Assembly: GCA_964453645.1 (NCBI GenBank)
Contig: CAYVRJ010000011.1
Span: 7,735-71,734 of the forward strand
Length of the DNA stretch: 64,000 nucleotides
Direction of reading: 5' to 3'
Source: CAYVRJ01 sp964453645
GTDB lineage: Bacteria > Bacillota > Clostridia > Christensenellales > JAWKQI01
Shown: one piece after another, positions 34,759 to 43,038 of the stretch
Layout: the number at the start of each line of letters is the position of its first letter
Position numbering within the stretch: position 1 is the stretch's first letter
Notes under the pieces: model-generated
The model's database searches: none
Seen by the model: only the letters and a program-made list of their open reading frames with translations
What the model was told of the DNA's origin: nothing
Translations under genes and position numbers: made by a program

Positions 34759-36051
34759 TTATTTTTTCTTGATCAAGGAGAGGATGAAGTACAGCGCTCC
34801 GCCCACTACCAAGCTGTTAATACCCGAAACGCCGATGGCAGAACCGAAGATATATCCGCCAAAGATGTTGCTGGCCGTTAAGAAATCCACCAGAATGGCC
34901 ACAACCCAGCTAATCACTGCAATGGCGTTAAAATCAACGATATTTTCGGATTTGTTGGGTACGTTCTTTTTCACAAAGAAGTAGTCAATGGCAATGATGG
35001 CGCCGATGGGCGGAATCAGCATTGCTAAAATGCCCAGGTAGGCGAACAGGTTTGTGTATACGCCCGATGCGGCAATGATGGCACCGATCACAACGGTGAT
35101 GATGGTGAACACATACTTTGGCGCCTTAAACATTTTGGAGCAAGCCAGACCGGCAGAGTATACGTTGTTGTCTCCCGAAGTCCACGAGGAGATGAGCAGC
35201 AGCAGGAAACCAACCCACATGAGCACCGGGCCACCGGCACTAACGATAACCGTTACCAAATCTCCCATGCCCGTGCCCTTCACGGCAACAGCACCCAAGG
35301 AGACGAACAGGAAAAAGCCCAGTCCAAAGGAGATGAGTGATGCAAGGGCAGATTTTTTGCCGGGGATACTATATCTCGTTACGTCGCTCACCAGAGTTGC
35401 ACCCACTGCAAAGATTCCGATGGTGCCGGTGATCGCCAACCCAAAGGGCATAGCTTCGCCAACCGGCGCAAGTGCGCTGATGGCATCCCAGCCGCCGCCC
35501 TGGTTCACGCCCAGCGTTGCGGCATAGATAAACAATGCCAGCATGGGCAGCACAGAGATTTTGCTGAGCATGGAAACGCCCTTAAAGCCGAACAGGGAAG
35601 ACGTACCCATGACGATTGCAAACAGGATACCGCCCCAGACCGCAAAACTTCCCGGTTCTGCGCCGAACACACCCTCCAAGCTCATGACAAACACGCCCAC
35701 GACCACGCCGTAGAAGATGATGTTTGCCAAAGCCATTGCAACGGAAACGATGTTCGCACCCTTGTCTCCAAAGGCGATTCTCGACAACATCGCTGTGGAC
35801 ACACCCTCTTTGGCTCCGGCAACAGCCAGCGGCATGGAATATAAGCCCAGAATGAGTGCACCGATGAAAATAGCGGCTAATGCCGAGCCAAGCGTCATTT
35901 GGGAAGCAATACTTCCCCCCGTAATTGCAGGAGTTGGGTTAATAACCCACGCCATCAACACGGCAACAATGGCCCACAGTCCTTTTCTTTCGGACAACGG
36001 CACAACATTGAGTTCGTTGTCTGAAAACAGTTTTGGTGTTTTTTTAGACAT
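34759..36051 (-). CDS. NCS1 family permease (CodB/cytosine-permease-like)
   Basis: 430 residues with about twelve transmembrane helices. Early region LWAIVAVLMAWVINPTPAITGGS and SSWTSGDNNVYSAGLACSKM are typical NCS1 (cytosine, hydantoin, allantoin, purine) transporter stretches. ATG 36051 follows GAAGGAGG. Encoded between YhfY and the hydantoinase subunits, which supports uptake of a cyclic ureide, lactam or pyrimidine-like compound. Confidence 0.88.
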   Translation of the reverse strand: MSKKTPKLFSDNELNVVPLSERKGLWAIVAVLMAWVINPTPAITGGSIASQMTLGSALAAIFIGALILGLYSMPLAVAGAKEGVSTAMLSRIAFGDKGANIVSVAMALANIIFYGVVVGVFVMSLEGVFGAEPGSFAVWGGILFAIVMGTSSLFGFKGVSMLSKISVLPMLALFIYAATLGVNQGGGWDAISALAPVGEAMPFGLAITGTIGIFAVGATLVSDVTRYSIPGKKSALASLISFGLGFFLFVSLGAVAVKGTGMGDLVTVIVSAGGPVLMWVGFLLLLISSWTSGDNNVYSAGLACSKMFKAPKYVFTIITVVIGAIIAASGVYTNLFAYLGILAMLIPPIGAIIAIDYFFVKKNVPNKSENIVDFNAIAVISWVVAILVDFLTASNIFGGYIFGSAIGVSGINSLVVGGALYFILSLIKKK

Positions 36052-36099
36052 ATTTTTTCCTCCTTCGCCATTTTGGCAATTAGAAAAATATAAAATCAA

Positions 36100-36462
36100 T
36101 TAATTTCCCAAAATAAGCACGTAGAGTAGGATAAAGACTGCTTCATCACTGACTCCCTGTGTGCTGACGTTATACCCCTCGTACACTTTTTTGACGATGG
36201 TTTCAATATCCTTGCGCTTTTGGCCGTGGACTTCAATTTCGTTTAAAACTTGGGGGGTAGGTTTGCTGCACTCACCTTTTAATATGCGGTTGCTGGCCAA
36301 CAAAATATGGTTGATCATCGAACCCGCGTTACTCTCGGTTAGTTCCATGTTGAGATATGTGCCCAGGCCGTGTAGAATCTTCATGGTTATGTCCACACTT
36401 TGTTGTGTCACCAAACCCGCTTCTAGTAACAGATTGATCCTGTTTTGAATCCCTTCGTCCAT
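36100..36462 (-). CDS. yhfY: YhfY-like PRD-domain protein
   Basis: 120 residues forming a single PTS regulation domain: helices with VTQQSVDITMKILHGLGTYL and MINHILLASNRILKGE, where His52 is placed as the phosphorylatable histidine of PRDs (His-x-x-x-Ala-x-x-Arg). No DNA-binding part. In E. coli YhfY sits beside YhfZ, as here. It may receive phosphate from the HPr encoded in the same operon and thereby control YhfZ (inference). Confidence 0.78.
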   Translation of the reverse strand: MDEGIQNRINLLLEAGLVTQQSVDITMKILHGLGTYLNMELTESNAGSMINHILLASNRILKGECSKPTPQVLNEIEVHGQKRKDIETIVKKVYEGYNVSTQGVSDEAVFILLYVLILGN

Positions 36463-36477
36463 GTTTTACACCCTCCG

Positions 36478-37398
36478 TTAATATTTGGGCAGCATCTTAT
36501 CTTCAATAATCTGCCGCTGAATCTCTACTACACGACCTACGTCGATCACTTCGTTTAAGATATAGTGCTGATGGAGTTTTTCCTTTAAGCACACGATCAC
36601 CGCTTCGGTGTCCATTTTCAACATGTCGCTGGGCAAGTTAAGTTCGATGCACTTTAATTGGGAAAAGCGCTCCTGCGCCTCATCGCCGTTCCAAACGGCC
36701 ACGTCCACCTCACCCAAATCCAATTTCTTGATCAACTGGTTGTAGGGGCATTTGATAAACTCCGCCTGTGCGTCCTTGAGCCACTGCTGGGTCATAAACA
36801 TTTGGTCGATGGAGTTTGGATCCACCGCCACCCGTATGCCGTCGAAGGGTTCACCCGAGAAACCGTCTCGCAAAATGATGGCATGGCCGCCAACATAGGA
36901 ACCCGATCCAAAGCCCATTGCAATCTCCAACCCCTCGTCCCGCTTCATGGCCTCCACAGCCGCCAAGTGGGAGCAAACCGCAAAATCGTATCTGCCCGCC
37001 AGCACGCCGCTAATTCTCGCATCCGATCCCCGCTGATAGGCTAAGTTAAACTCGATATCCGCACTTTCAAATTCGGTATAGAGGGCTGTTGCCAGCCCCT
37101 CGTACCGCTTGGAATAGGGAAGGGGCATTGTGCCAAAAATCGAGGAAAATCCCGCAATGTTAAACAGCTTTTTCTTGTGAATGTCCGTGATGAAGGTGCC
37201 CGTATGCCCTGTGGCTTTTAGGGCAACGCCTCCGTTTTCCTTTAAAAAAGCCAGTGCGTTTTGAACCGTTCCCCTGCCCACGCCAATGTCCTTGGCAAAG
37301 TCCTCGACCCGGGGAATCTTGTCGCCTATCTTCATACTCAAAAACATTCCGGCAATTTGCTTGACTGCAATGCCGTTGTTTGTTATTAGCTTGCTCAT
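36478..37398 (-). CDS. yhfZ: YhfZ-like GntR-type regulator
   Basis: 306 residues. N-terminal winged helix with GDKIPRVEDFAKDIGVGRGTVQNALAFLKENGG (read in parts); the rest is a periplasmic-binding-like ligand domain (YEGLATALYTEFESADIEF, RVAVDPNSIDQMFM, EVDVAVWNGDE) similar to YhfZ of E. coli. First gene of the operon. A perfect 22-base palindrome 50 bases upstream (37449-37470) is its likely operator. Confidence 0.82.
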   Translation of the reverse strand: MSKLITNNGIAVKQIAGMFLSMKIGDKIPRVEDFAKDIGVGRGTVQNALAFLKENGGVALKATGHTGTFITDIHKKKLFNIAGFSSIFGTMPLPYSKRYEGLATALYTEFESADIEFNLAYQRGSDARISGVLAGRYDFAVCSHLAAVEAMKRDEGLEIAMGFGSGSYVGGHAIILRDGFSGEPFDGIRVAVDPNSIDQMFMTQQWLKDAQAEFIKCPYNQLIKKLDLGEVDVAVWNGDEAQERFSQLKCIELNLPSDMLKMDTEAVIVCLKEKLHQHYILNEVIDVGRVVEIQRQIIEDKMLPKY

Positions 37399-37448
37399 AC
37401 CGCACCTAAGTTCTTATATATATTTATTTTATCTTTGGAGGTTTTAAC

Positions 37449-37470
37449 AATATACAGTAAACTGTATATT
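37449..37470. promoter_or_regulatory. Palindromic operator in front of the Yhf operon
   Basis: Perfect inverted repeat with ten-base arms AATATACAGT / ACTGTATATT around a two-base AA centre, 50 bases upstream of the YhfZ start. Likely YhfZ binding site. Confidence 0.7.
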
Positions 37471-37502
37471 CATTATATCACGGCCATCGCTTTTGTCAAG
37501 TT

Positions 37503-37547
37503 TTTTATTAAAATAAAAAAACCGAATCTGTTTCATCACATTCGGTT
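37503..37547 (-). terminator. Rho-independent terminator of the ABC_sub_bind operon
   Basis: Stem AACCGAAT / ATTCGGTT with a 12-base loop followed on the minus strand by a T-rich run; 36 bases past the ATPase stop. Confidence 0.8.
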
Positions 37548-37582
37548 CTGTTTAAAAAATATATAAGGGGACTTGCCACAAC

Positions 37583-38377
37583 TTAGGACAACAGCATCTC
37601 GTCCGTCTCTTCCTGTGCCCCAGCCAACTGGGCAAATTTGCTTATGAGATCGGCTTTTTTAAGCTGTTTCTTCTCTTCCCCGGAGATATCTAAAATAATT
37701 TTTCCCAAATTCATCATGATCAACCGGTTTCCGTGGCGAATGGCATCGGACATATTGTGGGTGATCATCATTGCAGTGAGGTTATTTTCCGCAATAATTT
37801 GTTCCGTCAACTCTAAGACTTTGGCAGCAGTTGCCGGATCCAGCGCTGCCGTGTGTTCATCCAGCAGCAAAAGCTTTGGTTTTTTCAGCGTTGCCATTAA
37901 GAGGGTGAGCGCTTGCCGCTGCCCTCCGGAGAGTAACCCAACTTTGGAAGTCATTCTGCCTTCCAATCCCAAACCAAGCTTTTTTAAATACTCGTGGTAA
38001 CGCTCCCGCTCGGACTTTAAAATGCCCCATTTTAAGGTGCGCTTTTCTCCCCGGCGCAGGGCAAGGGCTAAATTTTCGTCGATGCCCATGTTTGCTGCCG
38101 TGCCCATCATTGGATCTTGAAAGATGTGTCCAATATATCCCGCACGCTTGTGTTCGGGCAGGGACGAAACGTCACTTCCGTTGATAATGATGGAACCCTC
38201 GTCGATGGGCCAAACGCCCGCCACAGCGTTGAGCATGGTGGATTTACCCGCTCCGTTGCCCCCGATGACGGTAATAAAATCACCTTCGTTTATTTTTAAA
38301 TCAATGCCGCAAAGGGCTTTCTTTTCGTTAATGGTTCCTATATTAAAGGTCTTATGGATATTGACAAGCTCTAACAT
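37583..38377 (-). CDS. ABC transporter ATPase (ABC_sub_bind-linked importer)
   Basis: 264 residues with Walker A GGNGAGKST, signature LSGGQRQALTLL, Walker B LLLLDEHTAALDP (His in place of the usual Pro, as in this subgroup) and the switch His in MMITHNMSDAI. Powers the importer with the permease and binding protein encoded directly upstream; this module resembles TrpXYZ-type systems. Substrate unknown. Last gene of its operon, followed by a terminator. Confidence 0.9.
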   Translation of the reverse strand: MLELVNIHKTFNIGTINEKKALCGIDLKINEGDFITVIGGNGAGKSTMLNAVAGVWPIDEGSIIINGSDVSSLPEHKRAGYIGHIFQDPMMGTAANMGIDENLALALRRGEKRTLKWGILKSERERYHEYLKKLGLGLEGRMTSKVGLLSGGQRQALTLLMATLKKPKLLLLDEHTAALDPATAAKVLELTEQIIAENNLTAMMITHNMSDAIRHGNRLIMMNLGKIILDISGEEKKQLKKADLISKFAQLAGAQEETDEMLLS

Positions 38378-39310
38378 TTACTTCACCTTCCCTTTGCCCA
38401 AACTCTTAAAGGAGTTTTTGGACTTTGCACGAAGATAAGGGATCGCAAGGAAAATTGCCACAATGACTGCTGTGAGCAACTTTAGCATATCTGTGGGCAT
38501 TTTTAACCACATGACGATGCCAATGACTAAATAATACACCACACCGCCTAAAATGACAAAAGCCAAACGAAGGGCGAAATTTACATTCTTCCCAACAATC
38601 ACTTCGCCGATGATCACAGCGGCTAAGCCGATGACAATTGCACCCTGTCCCATTTTAATATCCGCAAACCCTTGAAATTGCGTCATCAGGGCACCGGACA
38701 GTGCAACCAATCCGTTTGATAGACACAAAGCGATGACCTTCATCACATTGATGTTAATGCCCAGCGCTTTAGCCATATTGGGGTTGCTGCCCGTGGCTCT
38801 CAGTGCACTGCCCTGCTCTGTGCCAAAGTACCAGTAGAGCAGACAAATTAATGCACCACCAAATAAAACCACGGTCAATATGGAACCCCATACATCCCGC
38901 AAGCTCACCATCAGTGAGTACTTGTCCACATTCACTGCTTTGTTGGCTCCCCCAAGGATTAATAGGTTCACAGACCAAAGGGAGATTTGTGTGAGGATTC
39001 CCGCTAAAATGCCGGGAATGCCCAGGACAGTGTGCAAGATTCCGGTGATGCAACCCGCAATCACCCCGACGATTACAGCAACGACAATCGCCAGGGGAGC
39101 GGGCACACCCGAAACAATTAAAACAACAGCCACAGCCCCTCCGGTTGCAAAGGAGCCGTCGACAGTTAGATCAGCAAAATCCAGCAAACGATATGTAATG
39201 AACACACCCAAAGCCATCATACCCCAAATGATACCTTGGGCAATATTACCCGGCAGGGCAGACAGCAGGTTCACGGGGTTTAGGGATGAGAAGTACTCAA
39301 GCACATTCAT
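38378..39310 (-). CDS. ABC transporter permease (branched-chain/TrpZ-like)
   Basis: 310 residues with eight to nine transmembrane helices; motifs ITYRLLDFADLTVDGSFATGG and LGININVMKVIALCLSNGLVALSG are typical of BPD_transp_2 permeases that partner with ABC_sub_bind proteins. The start is ATG 39310 with AAGGAA upstream. The stop abuts the ATPase gene. Confidence 0.88.
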   Translation of the reverse strand: MNVLEYFSSLNPVNLLSALPGNIAQGIIWGMMALGVFITYRLLDFADLTVDGSFATGGAVAVVLIVSGVPAPLAIVVAVIVGVIAGCITGILHTVLGIPGILAGILTQISLWSVNLLILGGANKAVNVDKYSLMVSLRDVWGSILTVVLFGGALICLLYWYFGTEQGSALRATGSNPNMAKALGININVMKVIALCLSNGLVALSGALMTQFQGFADIKMGQGAIVIGLAAVIIGEVIVGKNVNFALRLAFVILGGVVYYLVIGIVMWLKMPTDMLKLLTAVIVAIFLAIPYLRAKSKNSFKSLGKGKVK

Positions 39311-39345
39311 AACAATCATTTCCTTTCCTGGAGGCCTAGGTCTCT

Positions 39346-40344
39346 TTACTCTGCAATGGGTTCGTAGTTACTGGGGGGAACAATATTCAACTCTTCGCAA
39401 ATTTTTGCGTTGTATAACTGAGTGAATTTGGGTGCATACCGTATTTCCATTGCTGCGGGATCGGCACCGTTCACTAAAATCTCATACGCCATTTCACCAG
39501 TAGTATATCCAAGATCGTAGTAACTAATAGAGAGTGTGGCCACACCACATCCCTTGCAGATGCCCTCTTCTCCAGCGATTACGGGAATCTTAGCGGGTAC
39601 GCAAATGTTTTTCACGATTTCTGCGTTGGATGCAACAGCGTTGTCGGTGGGAACATAAATCACTTCGCTGTCCGCAGCGGCAGCAGTGACAACCGATTGC
39701 AGATCATTAGAATCCGAAAAGGTGTAGTCCTTGCAGGTATATCCCATGTCTGTCAAGTGCTTGGAGATCACCTGTGCCTGATACTTGGAGTTGGGTTCTG
39801 CCGAGCAATAGAGTATGCCCACTTTTTTGGCATCGGGGAACAGTTCGTTTAACATTTTTGCCTGCTGATCCAAAGGAGCCAGGTCGGAAGTTCCCGAAAC
39901 GTTTTTACCCGTAACACCCGTCCAGTCGCTGATATCCAGGGCTGTGCCGTAGTCGGTTACTGAGGTTCCCAGAATGGGAATTTTATCCGTTGCCGTTTGT
40001 GCCGCTTGCAGGGCAGGTGTTGCATTTGCCATAATCAGATCCACATTAGAAGAGACAAACTGGTTGGCAATCACCGCACAAGTGGGTGAATCTCCCGAAG
40101 CGTTTTGTTCGTCAAACGTGATTTGATCCCCCAACTTTTCTTTGAGGGCATCTTTAAACCCTTGGGTGGCCGCATCCAGCGCTGGATGTTGTACCAATTG
40201 ACAAATTCCAACAGTGTAGGTCTTTGCCTCAGCAGCAGGTTGGCTGTTCTCTTTAGATGGCTCAGGTGCAGCAGGTGCTCCGCACGCTGCCAAGGCCATC
40301 AGGATTACGATTGCTAGTGTCAGTGCAACAATTTTGTTTTTCAT
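39346..40344 (-). CDS. ABC substrate-binding lipoprotein (ABC_sub_bind family)
   Basis: 332 residues. Lipoprotein signal MKNKIVALTLAIVILMALAAC with lipidated Cys21. Mature domain: VGICQLVQHPALDAATQGFKDAL, VSSNVDLIMANATPALQAAQ, ILGTSVTDYG and VGILYCSAEPNSKYQ, matching PF04392. ATG 40344 has AAGGAGG six bases before it; the ATG two codons earlier touches that site. In some streptococci this family imports tryptophan; no T-box or other evidence for that here. Confidence 0.9.
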   Translation of the reverse strand: MKNKIVALTLAIVILMALAACGAPAAPEPSKENSQPAAEAKTYTVGICQLVQHPALDAATQGFKDALKEKLGDQITFDEQNASGDSPTCAVIANQFVSSNVDLIMANATPALQAAQTATDKIPILGTSVTDYGTALDISDWTGVTGKNVSGTSDLAPLDQQAKMLNELFPDAKKVGILYCSAEPNSKYQAQVISKHLTDMGYTCKDYTFSDSNDLQSVVTAAAADSEVIYVPTDNAVASNAEIVKNICVPAKIPVIAGEEGICKGCGVATLSISYYDLGYTTGEMAYEILVNGADPAAMEIRYAPKFTQLYNAKICEELNIVPPSNYEPIAE

Positions 40345-40385
40345 TTTCATCCTCCTTAGCACTTAAAGTCGCTTACATATATTTT

Positions 40386-40406
40386 ATTCTTACATAATGT
40401 AAGAAT
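40386..40406. promoter_or_regulatory. Palindromic operator upstream of the ABC_sub_bind operon
   Basis: Perfect inverted repeat with ten-base arms ATTCTTACAT / ATGTAAGAAT around a single A, about 42 bases upstream of the binding-protein start. Cognate regulator not in the immediate vicinity. Confidence 0.6.
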
Positions 40407-40539
40407 TTTTCACATTTTGTTTGAAAACCTACAAATTAGTATAGAGATTTTAACCGAAAATGTCAATCCCAGCGATCTATGTTTTCAGATCCCTCCTGTG
40501 TAATTTTTCAAAGAAATGTACCCAAAACAAACCCTTTAC

Positions 40540-40569
40540 TTGACATTTTGTGCATAATAATGCTATAAA
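40540..40569 (+). promoter_or_regulatory. Promoter of the penicillin-binding protein gene
   Basis: TTGACA (40540-40545), 18-base spacer, TATAAA (40564-40569), 38 bases before the start codon. Confidence 0.7.
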
Positions 40570-40607
40570 ATCTATATACGCACCCGCAAGCTTAGGGGGA
40601 TTTACAC

Positions 40608-42893
40608 ATGAGCAAAAAATTGATCGTTATTTTAAGTACCATTCTGCTCTCTGCCGCAGTCATTTTAACCGGGGTGATCTTGTATCCAACGGTGTTTGGC
40701 CCATCGGATGTGCAGGGTGGGGAAAATAAAAAGCCTGTTCAGCCCGATGAATGGATGCTCCACTATTTTACCCTATTAAACGAAGGCCGTTACGAGGAAC
40801 TGTACCCGAAGCTCAGCGATCACAGCCAAGGGATGATCTCCCAAGAGGATTTCGTTGAAAAGCATCAAAATATCTATGGCGGCATTGGGGCAGCCAACCT
40901 CTCTGTTACTATTAAAAAAGTTTCTGATTATACTCCCAAAGACGAGACAACAGTGAAAACAAACGGAAAAGTGGTGGAATACACCTTAGGTTTAGATACC
41001 ACTGCCGGTAAAATAACGTTAACCAACAGTGCCCGACTCACCCAAGATGAAAATGAACAATATCGTTTGGAGTGGAGCCCGCAGTCCATCTTTCCCTCCC
41101 TCACCTGGCAGGACAAGGTGCGGGTGAACACCACAAAAGCACAGCGAGGTTGTATTTATGATCGGAACGGCGAAATACTCGCTGGGCCGGGCATTGCCTC
41201 TGCCGTTGGTTTTGTGCCCGGCAAGATGCGCAAGGCGGCAGACGTGCAACCAACAGAGGCACCCGATGACATACCCACCCAAACGCCCAGCAAAACAAAC
41301 GATCAAAAGGCTGAGAATAATAAACAACCAAAGGCCAGCGAAAAACCCAAGGAAGGCGAGAAGGCTCCGGTGGATGAAAAGCCCCCAGTGGACGAGCAAC
41401 AGCCTGCTGCAAGTACAACACCTTTGGAGGATTTGCCCGATACGCCCTATTCTCTGGACGACATTGTATTTATTGCAGAGCGGTTGGAGATGACCCCCGA
41501 GAGTATCATTAAAAAACTAAACGCTTCGTATGTGAAGGACGACACGTTTGTGTTGTTAAAAACCGTATCCAAGGAGGCGTATCCCCTCAAGGAAGAATTA
41601 CTCACCATCCCCGGCATTAAGATCAGCGATACCCCCGTGCGGTATTACCCCATGGGTGAAAAGGCCTCCCACTTGGTGGGTTACATTCAGGGTATCAACG
41701 CCGAAGAGCTGGAAGCCATGAAAGATCAGGGTTACCATATGAACAGTTTGATCGGCAAGGCTGGTTTGGAAAAAATTTATGAAGAACAACTCCGCGCCTC
41801 CGACGGCTGCGAGATTATAGTCGTGGACGGGACAGGTAAGACAAAAGAGACGTTGGCAAAAAGGGAACCCTCCGACGGCCAAGACATCACCCTAACCATC
41901 GACGCACAGATACAGGATCAGCTCTACAGCTTGTTTTGCGAAGATAAGGGCAACTCAGTGGCTATGAACCCCAAGACCGGGGAAGTGCTGGCCCTTGTGA
42001 GTACGCCGTCCTACGATGCCAACGACTTTGTGTTGGGTTTGTCCTCCAGCAAGTGGGCAGCCCTCAACGAGGACGAAAACAAACCCATGTTCAACCGCTT
42101 TAAAGCAGCACTGTGCCCCGGTTCCACCATGAAGGCCATCACGGCCGCAATTGCTTTAAACACGGGGGTCGTTGCCCCCAAGGACGATTTTGGGGCAAGC
42201 GGGCTCAAGTGGCGCAAGGACAACACTTGGGGCGGATATTATATTACCACCACCAAGGCCTACGAGGGAGCTGCCAACGTGGAGAATGCTCTCGTCTACT
42301 CGGACAACATTTATTTTGCCAAAGCTGCCATGAAGATCGGTGCAGATCGGTTTGCACAGGAGCTTGTGAACATTGGCTTCGAGGAGCGAATCCCCTTTGA
42401 ATACGGGCTGTACTCCTCCATTATTTCGTCCACCGAAACCTTTACATCCGAAATACAGTTGGCGGACAGCGGGTTCGGCCAGGGGCAAATTCTCACAAAC
42501 CCCATTCATTTGGCAACCATCTACGCTGCTTTTGTGAACGAGGGTAACATCATTCAGCCCACCCTGCGCTACGGCAGCTCCCCCACCTTTTGGAAGGAAG
42601 GAGCTTTTTCACCCGAAACGGCAACGACCATTAAAAACGCATTAATTCAGGTGGTGGAGCGGGGAACGGGAACCGAAGCCAAAATTGCCGGAAAGAAACT
42701 TGGCGGAAAGACGGGCACGGCAGAGATTAAACAATCCAAAGAGGATGAGACGGGCACGGAATTGGGTTGGTTTGTGCTCTTCACTGCGGACAATTCCTCG
42801 TCTCCCCTGCTGGTTGTTTCCATGGTGGAAGATGTGAAAGGCCGGGGAGGCAGCCACTATGTGGTGCCCAAGGTGAAGGCGCTGTTTGAATAG
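40608..42893 (+). CDS. MecA/PBP3-like penicillin-binding transpeptidase
   Basis: 761 residues: cell-wall D,D-transpeptidase anchored by an N-terminal helix (residues 5-27). Residues 45-150 form an NTF2-like MecA N-terminal domain (MLHYFTLLNEGRYEELYPKLS), followed by the PBP dimerisation region and a transpeptidase domain with SxxK (Ser near 506 in PGSTMKA), SxN (YSDNIYF, near 565) and KTG (GGKTGTAE, near 701). Residues about 210-278 are a Pro/Glu/Lys/Gln-rich low-complexity insert not usual in this family. Monocistronic with its own promoter. A PBP2a-like architecture does not by itself prove beta-lactam resistance. Confidence 0.9.
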   Translation: MSKKLIVILSTILLSAAVILTGVILYPTVFGPSDVQGGENKKPVQPDEWMLHYFTLLNEGRYEELYPKLSDHSQGMISQEDFVEKHQNIYGGIGAANLSVTIKKVSDYTPKDETTVKTNGKVVEYTLGLDTTAGKITLTNSARLTQDENEQYRLEWSPQSIFPSLTWQDKVRVNTTKAQRGCIYDRNGEILAGPGIASAVGFVPGKMRKAADVQPTEAPDDIPTQTPSKTNDQKAENNKQPKASEKPKEGEKAPVDEKPPVDEQQPAASTTPLEDLPDTPYSLDDIVFIAERLEMTPESIIKKLNASYVKDDTFVLLKTVSKEAYPLKEELLTIPGIKISDTPVRYYPMGEKASHLVGYIQGINAEELEAMKDQGYHMNSLIGKAGLEKIYEEQLRASDGCEIIVVDGTGKTKETLAKREPSDGQDITLTIDAQIQDQLYSLFCEDKGNSVAMNPKTGEVLALVSTPSYDANDFVLGLSSSKWAALNEDENKPMFNRFKAALCPGSTMKAITAAIALNTGVVAPKDDFGASGLKWRKDNTWGGYYITTTKAYEGAANVENALVYSDNIYFAKAAMKIGADRFAQELVNIGFEERIPFEYGLYSSIISSTETFTSEIQLADSGFGQGQILTNPIHLATIYAAFVNEGNIIQPTLRYGSSPTFWKEGAFSPETATTIKNALIQVVERGTGTEAKIAGKKLGGKTGTAEIKQSKEDETGTELGWFVLFTADNSSSPLLVVSMVEDVKGRGGSHYVVPKVKALFE

Positions 42894-42929
42894 ATACCAC
42901 CCTTTATTCTTGTATCTTAAAAATAAACC

Positions 42930-42988
42930 ATGGGTATATCCCAGAAACGCACTGCCTTAAATGGCAATTTCCAGTCTGATATACCCAT
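42930..42988. repeat. Inverted repeat between convergent genes
   Basis: Arms ATGGGTATATC and GATATACCCAT (11 bases each) enclose a smaller hairpin TGCC/GGCA. Lies between the penicillin-binding protein gene and the convergent lipoprotein gene. Could terminate both transcripts, although no clear T-run follows. Confidence 0.55.
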
Positions 42989-43038
42989 AGGTAATATTAT
43001 ATTTGTTATTTCTGGCATGGACTACGCCGTTGATACCC

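Noticed and set aside
28836..36103. Many long antisense frames over the Yhf/Hyu operon
   Set aside because: GC-rich codon positions create open antisense frames; all lie opposite strongly supported genes and have no ribosome sites.
37583..40344. Calling the ABC_sub_bind importer a tryptophan transporter
   Set aside because: No T-box or trp genes are visible, and the family imports various compounds.
40608..42893. Calling the transpeptidase a mecA resistance gene
   Set aside because: The domain order matches PBP2a/PBP3 but this layout is common in susceptible Bacillota; resistance cannot be read from sequence alone.
42930..42988. Miniature transposable element
   Set aside because: Only one copy in the window and no target-site duplication seen; a terminator structure is enough to explain it.
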